Below are positions 42,819 to 53,183 of a DNA stretch of 64,000 nucleotides, piece by piece. The position numbers and the translations under genes were made by a program. The DNA is taken from contig CACEDG010000001.1 of assembly GCA_902558225.1 (NCBI GenBank), positions 47,222 through 111,221 on the forward strand, written 5' to 3'. The notes beneath the pieces are model-generated. The model saw nothing but the letters and a program-made list of their open reading frames with translations. It was not told the DNA's origin and made no database searches. This DNA is from an uncultured Pelagibacteraceae bacterium (GTDB taxonomy: Bacteria; Pseudomonadota; Alphaproteobacteria; Pelagibacterales; Pelagibacteraceae). Within the stretch, counting starts at the first letter, position 1. The number at the start of each line of letters is the position of its first letter.

Positions 42819-43616
42819 TTAAATTTTTGATTTTAAAACTTTTAACATAATATTTAAATTTTTGGCAGGATTTTGTCTTTTTTTTATTGCATTTGATATT
42901 ACTTTACAACATGCAGAGCCCACAACTAACCCATTTGTGGCCTTAAAATTTCCTATTGTGTCTTTTGTTATACCGAAACCAATAATTACGTGTTTTTTAG
43001 GATTTATACTTTTTATAGTTTTATAGTTATTTAAGATTGTCCTTGCTGTTGATTTTAATTTACCACCAGTGATATTAACATTAGAAACCTGATAGATTAG
43101 TTGGTGGCTATCTTTCACTATTAATTTCATTCTTTTTTTCGTAGTTGTTGGTGCAATTAATTGCACAAAACATATAGAATTTTTTTTACATAATTTTGCA
43201 AAACTCTTATTATCAGGCCAAGGTAAGTCCACTACAATTAAGCCAGCAACACCAACATTTTTACATTTTTTTATAAATTTTTTTTCACCATAATTATAGA
43301 TTAATTGATAATAGCCCATAAGTATTAATGGTTTTGAATTTTTTAATTTTTTATACTTTTTGATTAGAGAAAAAGTACTATCAAGTGTTATTCCGTTCTT
43401 AATTGCTCTGTAAGAACTATTTTGTATTTCTGGTCCATCTGCTCCTGGGCAATTAAATGCAATTCCCCATTCTGCTATATCTACCGTGTTTGAAATAGAT
43501 TTTAAAATTTCAAAAGATTTTTTCTTCGTATTATCACCAGCAACAGTAAAAGAGATTAATGCAGGTCTCTTTTCTTTTTTTGTTATTTCAAAAGCTTTAT
43601 CTATTTCATTTTTCAT
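42819..43616 (-). CDS. trpA: Tryptophan synthase alpha chain
   Basis: FNCPGADGPEIQNSSYRAI, LIVVDLPWPD, VIIGFGI. Confidence 0.93.
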   Translation of the reverse strand: MKNEIDKAFEITKKEKRPALISFTVAGDNTKKKSFEILKSISNTVDIAEWGIAFNCPGADGPEIQNSSYRAIKNGITLDSTFSLIKKYKKLKNSKPLILMGYYQLIYNYGEKKFIKKCKNVGVAGLIVVDLPWPDNKSFAKLCKKNSICFVQLIAPTTTKKRMKLIVKDSHQLIYQVSNVNITGGKLKSTARTILNNYKTIKSINPKKHVIIGFGITKDTIGNFKATNGLVVGSACCKVISNAIKKRQNPAKNLNIMLKVLKSKI

Positions 43617-44824
43617 TTTGGATAATATCCTATTTTACTCTTAATTATCCTAGCGTCTTTAGCACCAGAACCACAATTATTTACAATAATAACTTCATCT
43701 TTTTTTAATTTTGGGGCAATTTTTATACATTCTGCCCATGCATGAGCCGGCTCAAGTGACGGTCTTAAGTTTTCATATTTCCAAATTAATTTTAATGCAT
43801 TTAAGGCTTCTTCATCTGAGCAAGAAGTATATCTTGCTCTTTTTGTATCTTTAAGCATACAATGGAGAGGAGAGACGCCTGGATAATCTAATCCCGCACT
43901 GATTGAATGAGTATCCGCAATCTGTCCATTTTTGTTTTGTAAACAGTATTGTGCAGCTCCATGTAAAATAGCAATTTTTGCGTTTGTTGTTAAAGGGGCT
44001 GCATATTTTGCCTCAATACCAGTCAGCTTTATATGATTTTTGTTATAGTGGATAAATTCATTCCAAAAACCAATTGCCGAACTTCCCCCACCGACTACAT
44101 TTAAAAGATGAAGTTTTGGAATTTTTCCAAACTCTTTTATCACTTGTGATTTTAACTCTCTTGATATCTGTGATGTCGACCAGGCGCATATTTTTAAAAA
44201 GACGTTTGCGCCTATCGCAGATCCAACTGCTAAATGTGTGGTTTGGCAGTTACTTACGTAAAATCTCATGCACTCAGAAACAGCATCAACAAGAGTACGT
44301 GAACCAGTGTCAACAGGGACAACTTCCGCTCCAGCCTTCTTCATAAACGAGACGTTCAAGGCTTGGCGTGATATGTCCTTAGTTCCCATAAAAATTTTAG
44401 CTTTCAATTTCATTTCTTTAGCAGCCATTGCTAAATTTTTACCAAACATCCCTGCGCCCGTGTCCCCTGCCAAAAATTTTTTGCCTGACTCTTTACAAAT
44501 AAGAGCATTAACTGTTGCATGATAGGCCTTATGCGCATCGCCATTTATTGCAGAAACATCTTTGCACCAAATTTCTGCTCCTCCAAGATATTTTGTTAAG
44601 TTCTCTAATTTGAAAAAAGGTGTTTGACCCCCAAGGTAATATTTAAAGTATTTATCTCTTTTCTTTAAAAATTTTTTATTTTTTCTTAATTTTTCAAACA
44701 ATTTAGATAAATCTTCGATAGGTTTAATCGCTGTTTCAGCAACAAAATTTCCACCAAACTTATTTAGATAAAATCCTCTGTTATTATGTTGATCAATAAG
44801 TTGAATATTTTTTTTAAGTTTCAT
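43613..44824 (-). CDS. trpB: Tryptophan synthase beta chain
   Basis: INGDAHKAYHATVNAL, VVGGGSSAIGFWNEF, ISAGLDYPGVSP. Confidence 0.95.
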   Translation of the reverse strand: MKLKKNIQLIDQHNNRGFYLNKFGGNFVAETAIKPIEDLSKLFEKLRKNKKFLKKRDKYFKYYLGGQTPFFKLENLTKYLGGAEIWCKDVSAINGDAHKAYHATVNALICKESGKKFLAGDTGAGMFGKNLAMAAKEMKLKAKIFMGTKDISRQALNVSFMKKAGAEVVPVDTGSRTLVDAVSECMRFYVSNCQTTHLAVGSAIGANVFLKICAWSTSQISRELKSQVIKEFGKIPKLHLLNVVGGGSSAIGFWNEFIHYNKNHIKLTGIEAKYAAPLTTNAKIAILHGAAQYCLQNKNGQIADTHSISAGLDYPGVSPLHCMLKDTKRARYTSCSDEEALNALKLIWKYENLRPSLEPAHAWAECIKIAPKLKKDEVIIVNNCGSGAKDARIIKSKIGYYPK

Positions 44825-45443
44825 AATTTATTTGTTTAATATTATTTAAAAAAAAATCTATTTTAGAAATATCTTTTAACCCAGAGCTTTCTAACCCACC
44901 AGAAATATCAATAATATCTGCTATTTTTGAGAATTTTTCAAGATTATCATCAAAACTAATATTTCCTGCTAGCATTACCTCTTTATCAAAGTGAATATTT
45001 TCTATTAGCGAGTGATCAAATGACATGCTTTTTTCATAACCTTTGCTATCAAATAAATAAATATCACTTATATCTTTGAATAATTCATATCGATAAATAT
45101 CTTTCTTATTTTCAATAGTAAATGCTGTAATAATTTTTTTGTTATATTCTTTCTTTATAAATTTTACTCTGTCAGGACTACAGTCATAAAGTTGATAATA
45201 ATCAAAAGGTAAATTTTTTATTTCTTCAAGTATTTTATGATTAGGATTTACTAGTACAGCCACATAAAAAGATTTTTTTTTGGGAATTCTTAATAATTCT
45301 TTAATCTTTTTTAAATCAACATATCTTTTAGATTTAGGATAATTGACTATAAATCCAATAAATTGTGGTGAGTTAATATGGTTTATTATATAACTTAATG
45401 TTTTGGAATCTGAGACCCCACAAATCTTTGATTTAAGAATCAT
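44814..45443 (-). CDS. trpF: Phosphoribosylanthranilate isomerase-like
   Basis: LKSKICGVSDSKTL, FIGFIVNYPKSKRYVD, IIDISGGLESSGLKDISKI; adjacent to trpB. Confidence 0.85.
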   Translation of the reverse strand: MILKSKICGVSDSKTLSYIINHINSPQFIGFIVNYPKSKRYVDLKKIKELLRIPKKKSFYVAVLVNPNHKILEEIKNLPFDYYQLYDCSPDRVKFIKKEYNKKIITAFTIENKKDIYRYELFKDISDIYLFDSKGYEKSMSFDHSLIENIHFDKEVMLAGNISFDDNLEKFSKIADIIDISGGLESSGLKDISKIDFFLNNIKQINYET

Positions 45444-46129
45444 TGTTTTAAATGATCAATCAATTTAATTATATTTTTTTTTATGTTTCCCTGGCCAGTT
45501 ATGCTTCGTCCAATCACTAACCAGTCCGCACCATTTTTGAAGGCTTGTTTAGGAGTTAAAACTCTTTTTTGATCATTAGTTTTTGACTCTAATCTTATTC
45601 CAGGAGTAATAATTTCTTTCTTAAATACTTTTTTAACTATTTTTACTTCTTGTGCACTACACACTATTGCATCTAACTTAGCTTTTTTTGCTAGCCTTGC
45701 TTGATGTAGAACCAATTTTTTTACATCTTTATTAAATCCAATTTCCTTCAATCCTTGATTATCTAAAGAGGTGAGGATGCTCACGCCCACTAGTCGTATT
45801 GAACCTGAAACTTTTTTTGCAGCTTTAAGTGCTTCTAAACCTGCACTAATATGAATAGTCAAATAATTTATATTCAAATCTTTCACTGCTTTCACTGCTG
45901 ATGCACACGTGTTTGGAATATCATGAAGTTTTAAGTCTGCAAAAACTATCTTATTCTTTAATTTTGATAAGAATTTTCTTCCGTATTTTGAATTTAAAAA
46001 CTCTAACCCGAACTTATATCCAATCTTTAACTTTGTATTTTGTGTTTCTTTTATTATTTTTTTAATTTTAGCAATATTTCTACTATCACAAGCAATAAAT
46101 ATCTTATTTATTTTATTCTTCTTCATCAT
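45440..46129 (-). CDS. pyrF: Orotidine 5'-phosphate decarboxylase
   Basis: VFADLKLHDIPNTCASAV, ITPGIRLE, WLVIGRSITG. Confidence 0.94.
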   Translation of the reverse strand: MMKKNKINKIFIACDSRNIAKIKKIIKETQNTKLKIGYKFGLEFLNSKYGRKFLSKLKNKIVFADLKLHDIPNTCASAVKAVKDLNINYLTIHISAGLEALKAAKKVSGSIRLVGVSILTSLDNQGLKEIGFNKDVKKLVLHQARLAKKAKLDAIVCSAQEVKIVKKVFKKEIITPGIRLESKTNDQKRVLTPKQAFKNGADWLVIGRSITGQGNIKKNIIKLIDHLKQ

Positions 46130-46406
46130 TTATTTTTTTAAATAAGTCTTTAGAGCACTTCCACACGATTACTTTTTTCTCTGGCGTATTCACTTTCTGA
46201 TTTGTACGTGGATTTCTAGAGATCCTAGCCTTTTGAGTTTTGGCAAAAAAAACCCCGAACGACCTCAGCTCGACCCGTTCATTTCTTTTGAGAGTTTTTT
46301 TAATTTCCTCTATTATAATATTTATTAGTTTTTCGTGGTCTTTTTGAAAAATGTTGGGATAACTTTTTGAGAGTTGTTTTATAAGCTTTGATTTTACTGT
46401 AGCCAA
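46113..46406 (-). CDS. ihfB: Integration host factor beta / HU-family protein
   Basis: RVELRSFGVFFAKTQKARISRNPRTNQKV; next to rpsA. Confidence 0.92.
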   Translation of the reverse strand: MATVKSKLIKQLSKSYPNIFQKDHEKLINIIIEEIKKTLKRNERVELRSFGVFFAKTQKARISRNPRTNQKVNTPEKKVIVWKCSKDLFKKINDEEE

Positions 46407-46419
46407 GTTTGTTTACTTA

Positions 46420-48233
46420 TTATTCTTTCTTATTTTTATTTTTTTTATCTCCTAATTTTTCAGTCAAAGATGAAAATTTTTCAGACAAAGATTTAAAAGG
46501 AAGATTCTTTCCACTCAAAGGACTTGAAAATTTAGTCACAGCTTCCTTATTTTGTAATTCCTCTAATAATTTAATACTTAAACTTACTTTTCTTTTCTCC
46601 AATGATATATCAGCAATGCAACAATCTATACGATCCCCATCAACGAAACGTGAAACACGACAATCAGCTGGGTTTATAGCAATCTGGGATTTTTTGATAA
46701 ATAAATTGATTTCACAACCTCCCTCTGGTCTGACAGTTAGTCCTTTATTATCTTTGCTCACTATTTTTACGGTTAGAACTTGATTAATTTTTTTATCCTT
46801 AAACCAGTCATATGGGTCAGCCTTAGTTTCACGATGACCGCAACGAATCTTCTGTTCTGAAGAATTTACCTCTAATACCTTAACCAAGATCTTATCATTT
46901 TTTTTATACTTATTTAATTCCTCTTCGCCGTTATTTAAATACGATAAATTATTGGCATGGAGAAACATTTGAGCCTCTGTGTCTTTGAATTTTACAAATA
47001 ATGCATATTCATTTTTACTTATGACTTCAGCTTCATCGATAGTGCCAATAGGATATTTAGATTCGAAGACATCATAAGGGCTATCAAAAGTTTTTTTATA
47101 GCTTATCGCAATTTTCCTATTTTCCTTATCTATATTTGTAATTATACAGAAAATCTTTTGGCCCACCTTAAACATTTTTTTTGCAGACGCATTTTTATTT
47201 GTGTGTGAGAGCTCCGTGTTATGCAACAAAGAAATCAACCCTGGTTTTAATGAGCAAAACGCACCAAATTCAGTGATCTTATCTATCGTTACTTCGTGTT
47301 TTGAATTTATTTGATAGTTGTCGATATCGTCAAACGGATCTGGGAACATTTTTTTACGCGACACCCCGATCTGGAGTTTGTCAATGTCAACGCTAATCAC
47401 CTTCACATCGTATAACTTTCCAACTTCAAATACCTCATCAACATGATTTATCCTCGAGTAGCTTGCCTCATGAATATGACAGAGAACATCTAGCTCGCCG
47501 TTGACAGTTAAAAAAGCACCAAAGGAATTTAAACTTTTACATTCTGCATTTTTTATGATCATTCCTTCTTTGTATTTGGATATTAATTTTGATCTGTCTT
47601 CTTTTTTAAAGGAAGAGATTATTTCTTTTCTTGATACGCATGCATTTCCAAATCGGCGACCACCCCCCAGCCGTTTTAAAGGCCGGGGGGCGCCGCCCCA
47701 CGCAATTTATCCAATTTTATGATTGCAAATTTTTGTGGAACATTCATAAGTTTTGAAATGTCCTTAATCGGTGAAATGTCCACCTGTGAACCCGGCAAGA
47801 AGGCCAGACTTCCAGTCTCTACATGCTCGACAATAAAACCGCCTTTCACACGCTGTTTTATGATACCGTTAATTGGCTCATTTTTTTCATAGTGAGAAAC
47901 GATAGAGTCCCACCCTTTTATTTTTTGTGCTTTGGTTGCGCTTACAACTATCTCGCCCGTTTTAGGATGCTCAATCTTCTCTAGCAGTACCGGAATTATT
48001 TCACCCAACTTAATTTTTTCACCTAAACCTAAGGATTGTAATTCCCTAATGTCTAAAACTGGTTCAGATTTTAATTCTGGACAATGCAAAAATACATATT
48101 TGTCTGTTATTTTGTTTATTTTGCCTTCTATAATTTTACCCTCTTCTATTTTTGTTTTGGAAAGCTGGCTTTTCAACAATTCATGAAACTCTTTTGACGC
48201 TGGAGTTGATAGGTCTTCCTTATAAATTTCCAT
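46420..48233 (-). CDS. rpsA: 30S ribosomal protein S1, interrupted by a 50-nt hairpin element (fragments 48233..47697 and 47646..46420)
   Basis: N-part ends ...FAIIKLDKLRG, C-part begins NACVSRKEIISSFKKEDRSKLISKYKEGMIIKNAECKSLNSFGAFL; multiple S1 domains; predicted joined length 587 aa. Confidence 0.92.
47647..47699 (-). other. Bypass-like or intervening hairpin element in rpsA, including flanking GGG and GGA codons
   Basis: Minus strand: CGT GGG GCGGCGCCCCCCGGCCTTTAAAACGGCTGGGGGGTGGTCGCCGATTT GGA AAT GCA; near-perfect GC-rich stem; in-frame TAA. Confidence 0.85.
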
Positions 48234-48888
48234 ATTTTTTTTTAATTCTTTCTTTTACTAAATTAATAAGTTTTTTCTCCATTTGTTTAATTGTTAATTT
48301 AGTGGTGTCGACTAATACAGCATTTTTAAGCTTTATCAAGGGACTTATTTTTCTATTTCTGTCATCTTTATCTCTTAGATAAAGAGCTTTTTCGACTTGA
48401 TTTAAGGTAATTTTTTTGTTTTGAGCCTTGAATTCTTTAAATCGCCTTCTTGCCTTCGCTTTAGGAGAACAAGTAAAAAAAAGCTTAAGATCTGCTTTAG
48501 ACCCTAAAATTTTAGATCCAATATCTCGTCCTTCAATTATCAATAAATTGGAATTTTTTATAAAGTTTTTTTGAAAACTCATTAGTGCTTTTCTTACAAA
48601 AGGTTTTTTTGCGATAATTGATGAAAGTTTCGTTACTTTAGGACTGTAAAGTTTTTTATTATTTAAATTGTTTAATTTTATAGTTTTAGCAATTTTATTT
48701 ACAAATTTTACATTATACTTACATTTATTTTCTAATATTTTTAAAGCACAAAATCTGTATAAAGCTCCGCTTGAAAGAAATTTCATTTTAAATTTTTTAG
48801 CGATTAATTTTCCTCCTGTAGTTTTCCCTGATGCACTACTTCCATCAGCAGCAATTTTAAATTCAATATTGTTTTTTAATTTTCTCAA
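48220..48888 (-). CDS. cmk: Cytidylate kinase
   Basis: KIAADGSSASGKTTGGKLIAKKF, FLSSGALYR, IIEGRDIGSKI. Confidence 0.93.
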   Translation of the reverse strand: MRKLKNNIEFKIAADGSSASGKTTGGKLIAKKFKMKFLSSGALYRFCALKILENKCKYNVKFVNKIAKTIKLNNLNNKKLYSPKVTKLSSIIAKKPFVRKALMSFQKNFIKNSNLLIIEGRDIGSKILGSKADLKLFFTCSPKAKARRRFKEFKAQNKKITLNQVEKALYLRDKDDRNRKISPLIKLKNAVLVDTTKLTIKQMEKKLINLVKERIKKKYGNL

Positions 48889-50213
48889 TTTATTTTTGCC
48901 CCTACTTTTTTTAATATTTTTAGAAAATTTGGAAAAGAACTATTAATACTTTCTTTATCTTTTATGGCCCAGGATCCTCCAAATGACAAAGCTGCTATTA
49001 CACTTGTCATAAAAACTCTATGGTCTTTTAAAAAATCTTTCATTACAATCTTTTTATTTATATTTAGGTTTGGATTACCAAAAATCTTAATAGAGTCTTT
49101 CGTAATAATAGTTTTAACACCCATTTTGTTTAAAATTTTTGAACCTAATTTAAGTCTTGGACTTTCCTTTTTATCTAATTCTCCTAGGTTCTTGAAATAG
49201 GATACACCCGAAGCTTTCGCAGCATAAACAAATAGCAGAAGAAACTCATCTATTGTAGAGCTATTAAGCCTTGAAGGACAATTTATTGGTTTAATTGTTT
49301 GAGAACTTTTAACAAAAATATCTGCAATCTTTTCCCCTTTATAGATTTTTCGATTCTTAAAAAAAATCTTTGCACCCATTTTTTTAAGTATAGTAATCAT
49401 ACCAGTTCTAGAAGGATTTATATTTACATTCTTGATAAGTAATGACGAATTTTTTGTTAAAGATGTAAGTATTATAAAAAAAGCACAAGAACTTAAATCA
49501 GACGGAATTTCGTAATTTAATGGATCAATTTTCTTTATTTTACTTATCTCAATAAAATCAAAATTTTTCTTACGTTTTAATTTAATCGGTAATTTAAGGT
49601 GTTTAAATAAAAGCTCGGTATGATCTCGACTTCGATTAGCCCTTAATATTGTTTTACCATTTATTTTAGAACCTGCAAAAATAATTGCGCTTTTTACTTG
49701 TGCACTTCCTCGGTCTTCAAAATATTTAATAGGTTTTAAATTATTAGAACCAGTAATAGTAAGGGGAAGACTAAAATTATTTTTTAGTTTTAAGCTTGCC
49801 CCAAATTCCCTCAAAGGTTTTGCAATTCTTTCAAAGTCTCTTTTAGACAAGCTTCTATCCCCAATAATTTTTATTGGAAATGGCGTGTCCACTAAAAGAC
49901 CAGATATTAATCTTCCAAGAGTACCACTATTTGCAGCATCGATTATGATTCCTTTTCTATATTTATATCCATTAACACCAACTCCGTATATTTTACAAAA
50001 ATTTTTTTTTATTTTTACTTTTACTCCAAGTTTTTTTACTGCTTTTATAGCTGCAATGACATCGTCTGATAAAAGCAAGTTTTTTGCTGTAGAAATACCA
50101 TTTGCAAGAGATGAGATTAGAACCCATCTTATACTAATACTTTTATCACCTGGAATATTTACTTGTTTATTAAATTTTTTAATTTTTTTTTTTATTATAG
50201 TAACTTGAGACAT
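48885..50213 (-). CDS. aroA: 3-phosphoshikimate 1-carboxyvinyltransferase
   Basis: NIPGDKSISIRWVL, AANSGTLGRLISGLL, GDRSLSKRDFERIAKPLREFGA. Confidence 0.94.
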   Translation of the reverse strand: MSQVTIIKKKIKKFNKQVNIPGDKSISIRWVLISSLANGISTAKNLLLSDDVIAAIKAVKKLGVKVKIKKNFCKIYGVGVNGYKYRKGIIIDAANSGTLGRLISGLLVDTPFPIKIIGDRSLSKRDFERIAKPLREFGASLKLKNNFSLPLTITGSNNLKPIKYFEDRGSAQVKSAIIFAGSKINGKTILRANRSRDHTELLFKHLKLPIKLKRKKNFDFIEISKIKKIDPLNYEIPSDLSSCAFFIILTSLTKNSSLLIKNVNINPSRTGMITILKKMGAKIFFKNRKIYKGEKIADIFVKSSQTIKPINCPSRLNSSTIDEFLLLFVYAAKASGVSYFKNLGELDKKESPRLKLGSKILNKMGVKTIITKDSIKIFGNPNLNINKKIVMKDFLKDHRVFMTSVIAALSFGGSWAIKDKESINSSFPNFLKILKKVGAKIN

Positions 50214-50225
50214 TTTTTAAAAAAT

Positions 50226-51002
50226 TTAATTAAACTTAAAGCTTGAACCAAAATATGCATTTTTGGCTTCTATGTTGTGTACCAAATTTGATGGGGTGTC
50301 TTGTGCTACTATTTTTCCATTACTCAATATCATTGCAGAATCCACACAAGCTAAGAGTGCATGAGCTTGATGATCTGAAATTATTATAGTTATTTGATTC
50401 TCTTGTTGCAATGTAACAATTATTTCTTGCAGCATTTGAATAGTGAGAACGTCAAGAGCAGCAAATGGCTCATCGAGGAGTAAAACTTTTGGTTGGCTTA
50501 ATAAAGCTAAACCGAGGACCAACTTACGTTTTTGCCCGCCAGACAATTGTTTAGCCTTTATATCTCTTAAGTTATCAAGTTCAAATCTTGATATGACGTA
50601 ATCTATTCTTTCCGATCTAAGATTTTTGTCATTAATCGTAATCTCACTTATTGCCCTAAGATTATCAATTAAAGATAAATCATTTAGGAATCCGCCCCAC
50701 TGAGGGCAAAACCCACATCTAAATTTTTTAGTTCTTAAATAGACGGGAATATTATTTACTTCTGTATTGTTAATTTTTATAATACCTGAATTTGGGGAAA
50801 TTAAACCTGTTAATAAATTAAAAATAGTTGATTTCCCAACGCCATTGGGGCCAAGCATTCCAAATATTTGTCCTTCATTAACTTTAAAGCTTATATTATC
50901 TAAAATAAGTCTACTACTGTATGAAAGTGAAACATTTTGAAATTCGATAATTGAATTAGTTTGTTTAAAAGACTTAATTCGAAATTTTTTGATTACTGCC
51001 AT
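50226..51002 (-). CDS. lptB: LPS export ABC transporter ATP-binding protein
   Basis: GMLGPNGVGKSTIFNLLTG, QLSGGQKRKLVLGLAL, LLLDEPFAALD; adjacent to lptC-like gene. Confidence 0.88.
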   Translation of the reverse strand: MAVIKKFRIKSFKQTNSIIEFQNVSLSYSSRLILDNISFKVNEGQIFGMLGPNGVGKSTIFNLLTGLISPNSGIIKINNTEVNNIPVYLRTKKFRCGFCPQWGGFLNDLSLIDNLRAISEITINDKNLRSERIDYVISRFELDNLRDIKAKQLSGGQKRKLVLGLALLSQPKVLLLDEPFAALDVLTIQMLQEIIVTLQQENQITIIISDHQAHALLACVDSAMILSNGKIVAQDTPSNLVHNIEAKNAYFGSSFKFN

Positions 51003-51003
51003 A

Positions 51004-51573
51004 CTACTCTTTACTTTTAATATTTATTTTTTTTAAACCATCATGCATATAAATTTTAGTATTTTTAGTTTCAATATCCATTTCTATTACATCAGCCAAT
51101 AGAGTGTTCTTAGAGTTAGAATACTTAACATTTTTTGTTATTATCATAGAATTTCTTGAAATTGAAAAGTCCAAATATTCTCCAATAATTTCATTTTCTA
51201 AATAATTAATTATTACATTTTTTGAAAAAATAGTATCAAAATTATTGGTATTATATTTGCCAAAATTAGAGCTTATTAAAACGGAGTCTCCGTCAACTAG
51301 TTTAATTGTTGCGTTAACTTTTGTTAAAAAGATAACATTACTGTCTGATGCATCTATTTCACCTTTTTTAGCGATAATTATATATTCATTTCCATTAACA
51401 TCCTTGGATGAATAGCTCACATTTTCAATGATATTAAGAGAATAGGAACTTTCTTGATTTTCTTCTTTGATCAGAGGTTCTTCAATTTTACTTCCGTCTT
51501 TAAAAAAAAAATAAAGAATAATAAAAAAGAAAAAAATAACAATAAAACCCACCACTAAATTTTTTTTTTTCAT
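51004..51573 (-). CDS. lptC: LptC-like LPS export periplasmic protein
   Basis: Single N-terminal TM, LptC-like beta region, location between lptB and kdsD. Confidence 0.65.
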   Translation of the reverse strand: MKKKNLVVGFIVIFFFFIILYFFFKDGSKIEEPLIKEENQESSYSLNIIENVSYSSKDVNGNEYIIIAKKGEIDASDSNVIFLTKVNATIKLVDGDSVLISSNFGKYNTNNFDTIFSKNVIINYLENEIIGEYLDFSISRNSMIITKNVKYSNSKNTLLADVIEMDIETKNTKIYMHDGLKKINIKSKE

Positions 51574-52541
51574 TAAGAAATATTTGATTGTAATATGGTG
51601 TGGATATGAATTACCCCAATTGTCTTTAATTTATTTTTTTTGTTATAGACACATAATGAAGTGATTTTTTTAGCATTCATAATTGATAATGCTTTAACCG
51701 CTAACTCATTTTTATCAATTCCGATGGGATTTTTTGTCATTATATCTTTTACTGATATGTTGTTAAGATTATGATTTTTCTGACTTAGTCTTCTAATATC
51801 TCCATCTGATAAAAAACCTTTAGTAAGTTTTTTTTTATCTCTTACTATTAAGAAACCCAATTTTTTAGAACTTAAAACTTTTAATGCATCTTTTATATTT
51901 AAATTTTCATTTACAAAAGGAATTGCATTATCTTTTAGCATAATATCCTCAACTGTTTTTAGTTGTGTGCCTAAACTTCCAGCTGGATGAATTTTTTTAA
52001 AGTCTTTTTTGTTAAACTTTCTTTGCTTCATTGTTGCAATAGCCAAAGCGTCACCTAAAGCTAACTGAGAGGTTGTGCTAGAAGTTGGAATAATGTTTGC
52101 CGCTTCGATTGCATTAGGTATCAAAAGTTTTATATCCGCCGATCTATAAAGAAGAGAGTTTTTTTTTGAGACTATTCCTATAAGTAAAATTTTATTTCTG
52201 TTAGCAAATTGAATTATATTTTTTAATTCATTTGTTTCTCCTGAATTACTTATTAGAATTAAAATATCTTTCTTTGAAATACTACCCAAGTCACCATGCG
52301 ATGAGTCGCTTGCTGAAAGATAAAAAGAGGGAGTACCAACAGATGACAAAGTTGAAGCAACTTTATTTGCAATTAAACCGCTTTTTCCAACACCACATAA
52401 AATAACTTTTGACTGACATCTCAATATTTGTTCAACTGCTGAATTGAATGATTCATTGATATTATTTTTTAATTTAGTAAGTGCTTTGATTTCTAAATCA
52501 ATTACTTCTTTAGCAATTTTAATGTATTTTTTCTTTTTCAT
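51573..52541 (-). CDS. kdsD: Arabinose-5-phosphate isomerase (KpsF/GutQ family)
   Basis: SIS domain VILCGVGKSGLIANKVASTLSSVGTPSFYLSASDSSHGDLG plus two CBS domains. Confidence 0.92.
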   Translation of the reverse strand: MKKKKYIKIAKEVIDLEIKALTKLKNNINESFNSAVEQILRCQSKVILCGVGKSGLIANKVASTLSSVGTPSFYLSASDSSHGDLGSISKKDILILISNSGETNELKNIIQFANRNKILLIGIVSKKNSLLYRSADIKLLIPNAIEAANIIPTSSTTSQLALGDALAIATMKQRKFNKKDFKKIHPAGSLGTQLKTVEDIMLKDNAIPFVNENLNIKDALKVLSSKKLGFLIVRDKKKLTKGFLSDGDIRRLSQKNHNLNNISVKDIMTKNPIGIDKNELAVKALSIMNAKKITSLCVYNKKNKLKTIGVIHIHTILQSNIS

Positions 52542-53156
52542 TTAATGAGAAAATATATCGTCCTTAAACTCCTTCAAATCAAGTTCTATTCTAGTGTATA
52601 GGAATTTTATACATTCTTGATATAAATCCATTCTTTTCTCTCTTTCTAAAATTTTATCTAATTCAGAGTGAATTTTATGGAGGTAAATTACATCATTCGC
52701 GCAATATCTTAGTTGACCTTGAGAAAGGTCCCCACCAAAGTCGGATGTTTGAAATTGTTTACTAACATCTACATTAGCAAATTCTTTTATTAATGTTTTT
52801 AATGAATGGCTATCTGAAAAAGTACGTGCAAGTTTAGATTTTATTTTGGAACACGCAATATTATTCACATCTGTTTTGAGATAATATTTAATGTGGGCTA
52901 AATCGCTCCGAGCAAAGTGAAAAAGTTTTTTAATATTTTTATCAGCTAGAACTTTAACTAAATTTGGAGCATTATAGCTATCCCTGTCCAACTGAACAAT
53001 GTGAGCATCAGAATTTCCAGATGAAACTTGTATTAAACACAGAGGATCACGTCTGACATTTAGACCCATAAATTCACAATCAACTGCTAGTGTTGTATTT
53101 TCGATATTTATATTCTCTGGCAAATCGCCTTTATGCAACTCAATCTTTGTATTCAT
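52542..53156 (-). CDS. Ribonuclease D-like 3'-5' exonuclease
   Basis: LAVDCEFMGLNVRRDPLCLIQVS, CANDVIYLHKIHSEL. Confidence 0.88.
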   Translation of the reverse strand: MNTKIELHKGDLPENINIENTTLAVDCEFMGLNVRRDPLCLIQVSSGNSDAHIVQLDRDSYNAPNLVKVLADKNIKKLFHFARSDLAHIKYYLKTDVNNIACSKIKSKLARTFSDSHSLKTLIKEFANVDVSKQFQTSDFGGDLSQGQLRYCANDVIYLHKIHSELDKILEREKRMDLYQECIKFLYTRIELDLKEFKDDIFSH

Positions 53157-53183
53157 TTTTAATTCATATATAACAGAAAAAAA

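Noticed and set aside
47647-47699. Interruption as sequencing or assembly error
   Set aside because: A 50-nt structured palindrome with the same Gly boundary pattern as two other loci is not a typical indel error; still worth checking in raw reads.
47647-47699. Rickettsia-type palindromic element (RPE)
   Set aside because: RPEs are longer and inserted in frame as translated peptide; these elements are 44-50 nt and contain in-frame stops.
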